Below are positions 22,889-28,726 of a stretch of DNA of 28,726 nucleotides, piece after piece; position 1 is the first letter of the stretch; each line of letters opens with the position of its first letter. Both the position numbers and the translations under genes were made by a program. The notes beneath the pieces are model-generated. The model searched no databases. It was not told the origin of the DNA and saw only the letters and a program-made list of their open reading frames with translations. The stretch comes from an uncultured Eubacteriales bacterium. GTDB lineage: Bacteria > Bacillota > Clostridia > Oscillospirales > Oscillospiraceae. Where the stretch lies: contig URGI01000019.1 of assembly GCA_900547315.1 (NCBI GenBank), positions 1 to 28,726 on the forward strand, read 5' to 3'.

Positions 22889-23557
22889 ATGAAGAAACGG
22901 TGTGTTGTCTTTCTTTTAATGCTTCTCTTATGCTTGCTGTTTGGCTGTACAGCATTATCAAAAAGCGAGTTTGCTGTTGATTACAATAACACTGCTCGGG
23001 CGGATGAAATAGCCAGCTACGTATATGACAGCGGTTTAGCAGATGACTTGATAGATTCCGAGTTGGCGTGCAAGTTCGACACGCTCTACGAACTTTCAGA
23101 GTGCTTTGAGGTCGAGTGTGTGCGTGCTCCTCAGGAGTATGAGCAATCATATTTGCCGTATGCGGTGCTGCTTTTTGATAACGGATCGAGAGCATTTGTG
23201 TTTTTTGACTGCAATAGCTATGAAATTTTAAAGTGCCTGATAGTGGACAAGTTTATGCCACATGATACCATAGGAGCGCTGTTGGACGATCTGAGCCAAA
23301 GCAGTGCGCTGTATACAGAGTGGCAAAAACTTGATAAATACAATACGGGGTGTGCCAATGGATCTGCTATGAATGGCAGGTGCATAGCGACGAGTGACGG
23401 AGTTTATGTTGCTGTGCTTGGCAACGGCTATAATCCAGAGGTAAAATATACCCATTTTATTTCAGATGACGACTTGTTCAGTAGCTCTTGCGATGAAGAA
23501 CTCATCAATTGCAATTTGTACACGATTTGGCCGCTTCTGCCGATCGATAAATTTTGA
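22889..23557 (+). CDS. Putative lipoprotein of unknown function, AT-rich
   Basis: A 222-residue protein I do not recognise. It has a lipoprotein signal: a Lys/Arg start, a hydrophobic stretch and the lipobox LFGC with Cys20 as the predicted lipidated residue. The mature part is acidic, with many Asp/Glu and several cysteines, and no clear repeat or catalytic motif. ATG at 22883 overlaps the comM stop but is one base after AGAGG. ATG at 22889 is seven bases after it and is preferred. Base composition differs sharply from both neighbours: three hand-counted 60-base lines give 38-47% GC against 70% for one comM line. Recent acquisition or relaxed selection is inferred. It probably depends on comM transcription. 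Confidence 0.8.
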   Translation: MKKRCVVFLLMLLLCLLFGCTALSKSEFAVDYNNTARADEIASYVYDSGLADDLIDSELACKFDTLYELSECFEVECVRAPQEYEQSYLPYAVLLFDNGSRAFVFFDCNSYEILKCLIVDKFMPHDTIGALLDDLSQSSALYTEWQKLDKYNTGCANGSAMNGRCIATSDGVYVAVLGNGYNPEVKYTHFISDDDLFSSSCDEELINCNLYTIWPLLPIDKF

Positions 23558-23626
23558 GTAGACTTTTTGCGGTCGTGGTTCTTACCTGATAAGAAAGAAA
23601 CCGTGAAAAGAAAGGATAATTTTCAT

Positions 23627-24802
23627 ATGAACGATATAATTCTTCTAAAGCTGGGCGAGATCGTGCTCAAGGGACTCAACCGCAAGAGCTTCGAGCAGAA
23701 GCTGGTATCAAATGTCCGCCGCCGCCTTGCACACATCGGCAAGTTCCGCGTATATTGCCTCCAGTCCACCGTATACGTCGAGGCCGCGGAGGACGGCGCG
23801 GATATGGACGCAGCGTTCGAGGCGCTGCAGAAGGTGTTCGGCATCGTCAAGCTCAGCCGCGCCGCCGCCTGCGAAAAGGACAAGGACGCGATAGCGAAGC
23901 TCGCCATCGATTATCTGCGGGACGATATGCTCCGCGCGAAGAGCTTCAAGGTCGAGTCCAAGCGCAGCGACAAGAGCTTCCCGATGACCAGCGTCGAGCT
24001 GAGCCAGTACGTCGGCGGCGAGCTGAACGAGGCTTATCCCAACGTCGAGGTCGATGTACACGATCCGGAACTGGTCGTCAACATCGAGGTGCGCGACCTT
24101 GCGGCGTATGTCCATGCGGCTCCCGTGCCCGGCGCGGGCGGTATGCCCGTCGGCTGCAACGGCGTCGCCGTGACGCTGCTTTCCGGCGGTATCGACAGTC
24201 CGGTCTCGTCGTATATGATCGCAAAGCGCGGCGTGCGCCTTATTCCGCTGCACTTTTTCTCCTTCCCGTATACCTCCGAGCAGGCCAAGGAAAAAGTCAT
24301 CGAGCTTGGCAACATGCTGACCGAGTACTGCGGCCGCATGACGCTTGAGATCGCGCCGTTCACGCATATTCAGGAGGAGATACGCGACAAGTGCCCCGAA
24401 GAGTATTTCACGCTCATCATGCGCCGCTTCATGATGCGCATCGCGCAGCGTGTCGCGCATGATACCGGTGCGAAAGCGATAGTGACCGGCGAAAATCTGG
24501 GTCAGGTCGCAAGCCAGACCATGGAGGCCATGGCCTCCACGCAGGCGGTCATTGACCTGCCCGTGCTCCAGCCGCTCATCGGCATGGACAAGGAAGAAAT
24601 AATCACAATTGCAAGGAAGATCGGCACCTTTGACACCTCGATACTCCCGTATGAGGACTGCTGCACAGTGTTCACGCCGAAGCATCCGCGCACCCGCCCG
24701 AAGCTCTCCGAGGTGGAGAGAGCGGAGTCGGTGCTGGATATCGACGCGCTGGTGGACGAGGCTGTGAAGGGCTTGGAGGAAGTGGAGCTTAGACATGAGT
24801 AA
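23627..24802 (+). CDS. thiI: tRNA 4-thiouridine synthase ThiI
   Basis: A 391-residue enzyme that adenylates and thiolates U8 of tRNA and can supply sulphur for thiazole synthesis. It has an N-terminal ferredoxin-like plus THUMP domain (about 1-165) and the PP-loop LSGGIDSP (185-192). The conserved C-terminal core includes ENLGQVASQT and YEDCCTVFTPKHP. The rhodanese domain of E. coli ThiI is absent, as in most Firmicutes, so sulphur would come directly from a cysteine desulfurase; none is in the window. The frame is open 20 codons upstream, but the upstream start has no ribosome binding site. AAGGA ten bases before ATG 23627 supports the shorter form. The end overlaps cinA by eight bases. Confidence 0.95.
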   Translation: MNDIILLKLGEIVLKGLNRKSFEQKLVSNVRRRLAHIGKFRVYCLQSTVYVEAAEDGADMDAAFEALQKVFGIVKLSRAAACEKDKDAIAKLAIDYLRDDMLRAKSFKVESKRSDKSFPMTSVELSQYVGGELNEAYPNVEVDVHDPELVVNIEVRDLAAYVHAAPVPGAGGMPVGCNGVAVTLLSGGIDSPVSSYMIAKRGVRLIPLHFFSFPYTSEQAKEKVIELGNMLTEYCGRMTLEIAPFTHIQEEIRDKCPEEYFTLIMRRFMMRIAQRVAHDTGAKAIVTGENLGQVASQTMEAMASTQAVIDLPVLQPLIGMDKEEIITIARKIGTFDTSILPYEDCCTVFTPKHPRTRPKLSEVERAESVLDIDALVDEAVKGLEEVELRHE

Positions 24803-26051
24803 GACCTATAATACCGAGATAATTTCCGTGGGAACAGAGCTGCTGCTTGGCCACGTCACGAATACCGACGCGCGCGACGTGTCGGAGCTGCTGTCGAAGA
24901 TCGGCATCAACGTGCTGTATCACACCGTCGTCGGCGATAACCCGCAGCGTCTGGAGGATTGCGTGAAGGTCGCGCGCGAGCGCGCCGACATCATCATCAC
25001 CACCGGCGGCCTCGGCCCGACCTGCGACGACCTGACCAAGGAGATCCTCGCCCGTGCCTTCGACGTGAAGCTCGTCGAGGACAAGCGCGAGATGGACACG
25101 CTCTATGACTATATAAATCTCGGCAAGAAGCTGACGGACAACAATTTCCGTCAGGCGCTGCTGCCCGAGGGCTGCACCGTGTTCCATAACACCGCGGGCA
25201 CCGCGCCCGGCTGCGCCTTCGAGAAGGACGGCAAGGTCGTCGTCATGCTGCCGGGGCCTCCGAAGGAGTGCCGCATCATGCTCGAAAAGAGCGCGATACC
25301 GTATCTCCGCCAGCTGTCGGACGAGAAGATCGTCTCCCACACCATCAACATCTTCGGCATCGGCGAGAGCGCGGTGGACGATATCTTTGCCGGGGAAATG
25401 AACGCCATGACCAATCCCAGCATGGCGCCCTATGCCAAGGAGTGTGACTGCCTGCTGAAGGTCACTGCCAAGGCGCATACTGAGGCCGAGGCTGAGGGGA
25501 TGCTGCGCCCCGTGATGGCGGAGGTGCAGGAGAAGCTGGGCGAAGTGGTCTACGGCGTGGACGTTGACTGCATCGAGCAGAGCGTGCTGAAGCTGCTGCG
25601 CGAGAAGAACATGACCTTCTCCGCGGCGGAGAGCTGCACCGGCGGCGACGTTGCCAAGCGCTTCACCGATATGGCGGGCGCAAGCTCGTTCTTCCTCGGC
25701 GGCGTCGTGACCTATACGAACGGCGCGAAGGCAAAGCTTCTCGGCATCGACCGCGACATGATAGAGGATAAGGGCGCGGTGAGCTATGAGGTGGCCAAGG
25801 AGATGGCGGAGAACGTGCGCCGCATCATCGGCACGGATATCGGCGTCGGCGTGACGGGGCTTGCAGGTCCCGACGGTGACGGCGTGCACGAGGTCGGTAC
25901 CGTGTTCGTCTCGATGGCGACCGCGGAGCAGACATGGGTCAATGAACTGCATCTCGGCGCGTACCGCACCCGCAGCTTTATCCGCCGCATGGCGGGCAAC
26001 CATGTATATGATATGATGCGCCGTTATCTCAGCGGCCTGAAAGTAATGTGA
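24795..26051 (+). CDS. cinA: CinA-family protein (NMN amidohydrolase / competence-damage inducible)
   Basis: A 418-residue two-domain protein. The N-terminal MoaB/MogA-like domain (about 1-170, EIISVGTELLLGHVTNTDA, TTGGLGPTCDD, MLPGPPKEC) acts as an ADP-ribose pyrophosphatase in characterised members. The C-terminal domain (about 260-418) with AESCTGG (278-284) and VGVTGLAGPDGDG is the nicotinamide-nucleotide deamidase. Both domains look complete. GGAG lies seven bases before the ATG, within the end of thiI; the two genes overlap by eight bases. It is the last gene of the run, closed by a strong terminator. It is often next to recA in Firmicutes; recA is not visible here. Confidence 0.95.
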   Translation: MSKTYNTEIISVGTELLLGHVTNTDARDVSELLSKIGINVLYHTVVGDNPQRLEDCVKVARERADIIITTGGLGPTCDDLTKEILARAFDVKLVEDKREMDTLYDYINLGKKLTDNNFRQALLPEGCTVFHNTAGTAPGCAFEKDGKVVVMLPGPPKECRIMLEKSAIPYLRQLSDEKIVSHTINIFGIGESAVDDIFAGEMNAMTNPSMAPYAKECDCLLKVTAKAHTEAEAEGMLRPVMAEVQEKLGEVVYGVDVDCIEQSVLKLLREKNMTFSAAESCTGGDVAKRFTDMAGASSFFLGGVVTYTNGAKAKLLGIDRDMIEDKGAVSYEVAKEMAENVRRIIGTDIGVGVTGLAGPDGDGVHEVGTVFVSMATAEQTWVNELHLGAYRTRSFIRRMAGNHVYDMMRRYLSGLKVM

Positions 26052-26057
26052 CAAGCT

Positions 26058-26091
26058 GTAACGGCGCGGAAAACTCCGCGCCGTTACTTTT
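26058..26091 (+). terminator. Rho-independent terminator after cinA
   Basis: A perfect 13-base GC-rich stem (26058-26070 and 26075-26087) with loop AAAC, followed directly by TTTT (26088-26091). Confidence 0.93.
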
Positions 26092-26102
26092 ATGTGTGCC
26101 GC

Positions 26103-26133
26103 TTGCTTGCAAACTGCGCGGCTATGTTATAAT
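26103..26133 (+). promoter_or_regulatory. Promoter of the GH3 glycosidase gene
   Basis: A perfect TATAAT (26128-26133) preceded by TGT, an extended -10. The possible -35 boxes are TTGCTT (26103-26108, 19-base spacer) or TTGCAA (26107-26112, 15-base spacer); neither has ideal spacing, so recognition would rest on the extended -10. The leader would be about 30 bases. Confidence 0.65.
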
Positions 26134-26168
26134 ATAGTAGTACAACGAACCTAATATGGAGGAGAGCC

Positions 26169-28625
26169 ATGAAACAGCGTATCATCAGAGCCGACGCGAA
26201 CGACGGCGTCACGCCGCGCCAGCGCGAAAACCGCGAGCTTGCCCGTGCCGCCGCACGGGAGGGGATAGTCCTGCTCAAAAACGACGGCGCGCTGCCGGTG
26301 AAGCCAGGGAGAATCGCGCTATACGGCGCGGGAGCATCGCGCACCGTCAAGGGCGGGACCGGCTCCGGCGAGGTCAACGAGCGCCACACCGTTACGATCC
26401 TTGAGGGATTGGAGCTGGCGGGATACGAGATAGCGAGCTACGGCTGGATACGCGACTTCGAGGCCGAGTGCCGCGAGGCGGAAGAATGCTGGCGGCAGGA
26501 GCGCGGCGCACAGGGTGCGGGGCTGATGAACAGCATGGTTCAGCCCTTCATGCCGCCTGCGGGGCGCGTGATAACGGACGCGGACATCGCCGCCTCCGCC
26601 TGCGACACGGCGATATACGTCGTCGCCCGTCAGGCGGGCGAGGGCGCGGATAAGAAGCTGAAAAACGGCGAATTCGACCTCAGCCCAGCCGAGACGGAGA
26701 GCATCCTCAAAATGGCCGCGGGCTATAAAAATTCCGTGCTGGTCATCAATTCCGGCTCGTATATGGACATCGGGACGCTGGACGAAGCCGTCTCTGCCGT
26801 CGTCTGGTTCTGCCAGCAGGGGATGGAGGGCGGCGCGGCGCTTGCCGATATCCTCAGCGGCAGGGCAAGCCCCAGCGGCAAGCTGACCGATACATGGGCG
26901 CGGCGCTATGCCGATGTACCCTGCGCCATGCAGTACAGCTACCTCAACGGCGACACCACGCACGAATACTACCGCGAGGGCATATATGTCGGCTATCGGT
27001 ATTACGACAGCTTCGAGACCGCGCGGCGCTACCCATTCGGCTTCGGCCTGTCATATACGAAATTTGCGCTGAACACGGAGAGCGTGACGCTCGAAAACGG
27101 CGCTGTCAATGTCGCTGTCCGTGTCAAAAATACCGGCACTGTGCGCGGCAAAGAGGTCGTTCAGGTCTATGCCTCCGCGCCGCAGGGGGAGCTTACAAAG
27201 GAGTATCAGCGGCTTGCGGGCTTCAAAAAATCCCGCGCCCTCGCCCCCGGCGAGGAGGAGACTCTGAACGTCAGCTTCCCGCTTGACTATATGGCGAGCT
27301 ATTCGGAGCGCCGCGCCGCGTATATCCTCGAAAAGGGCGAGTACATCGTCCGCGTGGGCGCGTCCTCGGCGGACACCGTGCCCGTCGCTGTGATAACTCT
27401 GGACGGGACTGCCGAGCTGTGGAAACTGCGCAACGTCTGCCCAGTGAAAGCGGAATTCAGCGAGATCGCCCCGGCGATACGCAGAAGCGCCGACGATCTC
27501 AGTGCCGCCGCGCGGCTCGAACTGCGCGCCGCGGATATCGGCTGCCGCAACGTCGATTATTCGGAGCCGCCCGTCTGCCGCGATGCGGATGTGCAGGAGG
27601 CTCTCGCAAAGCTCAGCACCGGAGACATGATCGACCTCTGCGTCGGTACGGGCGTGTCCGGAATGTTCAGCACCGCCTATAACTACACCCCCGGCGCCGT
27701 CGGCCGCACGACGGACAAATTCGCCGACAAGGGCATTACGAACGTCAACCTTGCCGACGGCCCCGCGGGCCTGCGCCTTCTGCGCGTGTCGGCGCTGAAC
27801 AAGCATGGCCGCCTGCGCTTCTGCGGCGGAGAGTATATAAACGACATCATGCGCGACCTGCCGCCGCGCATCCGTGAGTATTTTGACGCCGCGCCGGAGG
27901 ACGAGACGCTGTACCAGCACGCGACGGCGTTCCCCGTCGGCACCGCGCTTGCGCAGAGCTGGAACACGGAGCTGTGCGAACGCGTCGGCGCGGCGGTGGC
28001 GCGCGAGATGGAGGAGTACGGCGTGACATATTGGCTCGCCCCCGCCATGAACATTCACCGCAATCCGCTCTGCGGCAGAAATTTCGAGTATCTGTCCGAG
28101 GATCCGGTGCTTACCGGCAAGCTTGCGGCAGCGATAACGCGCGGCGTACAGAGTGTGGACGGCTGCTATGCCACGGTGAAGCACTTTGCCTGCAACAATC
28201 TTGAGGACAACCGCAACCATTCCGACAGCATCGTCCATGAGCGCGCCCTGCGCGAGATATACCTGAAGGGCTTCGAGATATGCGTCCGCGAGGCGCAGCC
28301 GAAGGCGCTGATGACGAGCTACAATCTCTTAAACGGCGTCTACACTGCTGACAGTCATGACCTCTGCACCGCGATCCTGCGCAACGAGTGGGGCTTTGAC
28401 GGCGTGGTGATGACCGACTGGTATTCGACGCTGCCGGGGCTTGCCGACGCAGGCAGCGCGATCGGCGCGGGGAACGACATGATAATGCCGGGGACGCCTC
28501 TGGATAAGCTTGCGATACGGCGCGGCCTGAGCAAATTCCGCCTGACGGATACCGATCTGAAGCGCTCCGCCGCCAGAATAATAAGAAGCATCCTGCGCAG
28601 CAATGTCAATAAGCCGCAGGAGTAA
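26169..28625 (+). CDS. Glycoside hydrolase family 3 beta-glycosidase, permuted domain order
   Basis: An 818-residue enzyme expected to release sugars from the non-reducing end of beta-glycosides (a beta-glucosidase-type activity). The domain order is reversed relative to most GH3 enzymes: the alpha/beta sandwich (GH3-C) comes first (about 15-290, REGIVLLKNDGALPV to FGFGLSYT). A fibronectin-III-like domain follows (about 300-400, GKEVVQVYASAPQ). The TIM-barrel (GH3-N, about 500-790) comes last, with KHFACNN (Lys671, His672) and the nucleophile Asp750 in VVMTDWY. There is no signal peptide, so it is cytoplasmic and would act on imported oligosaccharides. AGGAG precedes the ATG. It is transcribed alone from its own promoter. 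No terminator is seen before the insertion-sequence end 24 bases downstream. The exact sugar specificity cannot be read. Confidence 0.93.
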   Translation: MKQRIIRADANDGVTPRQRENRELARAAAREGIVLLKNDGALPVKPGRIALYGAGASRTVKGGTGSGEVNERHTVTILEGLELAGYEIASYGWIRDFEAECREAEECWRQERGAQGAGLMNSMVQPFMPPAGRVITDADIAASACDTAIYVVARQAGEGADKKLKNGEFDLSPAETESILKMAAGYKNSVLVINSGSYMDIGTLDEAVSAVVWFCQQGMEGGAALADILSGRASPSGKLTDTWARRYADVPCAMQYSYLNGDTTHEYYREGIYVGYRYYDSFETARRYPFGFGLSYTKFALNTESVTLENGAVNVAVRVKNTGTVRGKEVVQVYASAPQGELTKEYQRLAGFKKSRALAPGEEETLNVSFPLDYMASYSERRAAYILEKGEYIVRVGASSADTVPVAVITLDGTAELWKLRNVCPVKAEFSEIAPAIRRSADDLSAAARLELRAADIGCRNVDYSEPPVCRDADVQEALAKLSTGDMIDLCVGTGVSGMFSTAYNYTPGAVGRTTDKFADKGITNVNLADGPAGLRLLRVSALNKHGRLRFCGGEYINDIMRDLPPRIREYFDAAPEDETLYQHATAFPVGTALAQSWNTELCERVGAAVAREMEEYGVTYWLAPAMNIHRNPLCGRNFEYLSEDPVLTGKLAAAITRGVQSVDGCYATVKHFACNNLEDNRNHSDSIVHERALREIYLKGFEICVREAQPKALMTSYNLLNGVYTADSHDLCTAILRNEWGFDGVVMTDWYSTLPGLADAGSAIGAGNDMIMPGTPLDKLAIRRGLSKFRLTDTDLKRSAARIIRSILRSNVNKPQE

Positions 28626-28649
28626 ACGAAAACCCAGCCGCCGGGAAAG

Positions 28650-28726
28650 TGAAGTGACCCCAAAAAGTTAGACAATATTCTGAAGTAAAAATTGTTCAAG
28701 CAGCCGAAAGGGCTTGCTGTCTGTGA
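28650..28726. mobile_element. Probable end of an IS3-family (IS150-like) insertion sequence, cut by the window edge
   Basis: From 28650 the sequence starts with TG and reads TGAAGTGACCCC, then AAAAAGTTAGACA, a pattern typical of terminal inverted repeats of IS3-family elements, recognised from memory. No transposase codons are inside the window. Positions 28699-28719 can form a small hairpin with a GAAAG loop. The other end, the target duplication and the orientation cannot be determined. Confidence 0.55.

Noticed and set aside
23566..23595. Possible promoter TTGCGG-N17-TAAGAA before thiI
   Set aside because: The -10 matches the consensus at only three positions and there is no supporting feature.
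23567..23626. N-terminal extension of ThiI starting at 23567
   Set aside because: There is no ribosome binding site, the added residues do not match ThiI, and ATG 23627 has AAGGA upstream and begins at the conserved N-terminus.

Overview
The window reads as a chromosomal segment of a GC-rich (roughly 60%) member of the Clostridia, most likely a gut-type anaerobe of the Oscillospiraceae or a relative. This is inferred from four things: DnaD/DnaI-type replication-initiation proteins, a mreC-mreD-PBP2 cluster, the hisS-aspS gene order usual in Firmicutes, and strong Gram-positive-style ribosome binding sites and sigma-70/A promoters. Isoleucine is often written ATA despite the high GC. No rRNA, tRNA, CRISPR or prophage genes are visible. 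Gene density is very high and no gap exceeds 200 bases.

Layout. 85-1873 (minus): an ACT-domain regulator followed by an SPFH protein with three zinc ribbons. 1986-2981 (plus): aspartate-semialdehyde dehydrogenase, divergent from the regulator. 3121-5366 (plus): a GPH-family sugar/cation symporter translationally overlapped with a PIG-L/LmbE deacetylase, closed by a bidirectional terminator. 5429-8080 (minus): a stand-alone E2-like acyltransferase-fold protein and an AMP-forming acyl-CoA synthetase, both starting with TTG. 8274-11279 (minus): a DnaD-family protein, a DnaI/DnaC-like helicase loader and a DUF2804 protein.

11410-17565 (plus): U32 peptidase-family protein, Maf, MreC, MreD and PBP2. 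The promoter of this operon and that of the leftward replication operon have -35 boxes that overlap. 17651-21301: a methylglyoxal synthase-family protein with its own promoter, then hisS and aspS. 21369-26051: comM, an AT-rich lipoprotein gene of unknown function, thiI and cinA. 26169-28625: a cytoplasmic GH3 glycosidase with permuted domain order. The window ends in what looks like the terminal inverted repeat of an IS3-type insertion sequence.

The most notable observations are these. The methylglyoxal synthase-family protein keeps the fold motifs but has lost the catalytic aspartate and parts of the phosphate-binding loops. An E2-like protein without the canonical catalytic histidine is paired with an acyl-CoA synthetase. 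The hisS-aspS pair carries sequence signatures of non-typical synthetase types. Asd is divergent from an amino-acid-sensing (ACT) helix-turn-helix protein across a palindrome. A low-GC lipoprotein gene sits inside a high-GC operon. No wholly new multi-gene system can be demonstrated from this sequence alone; most of the window is housekeeping DNA.
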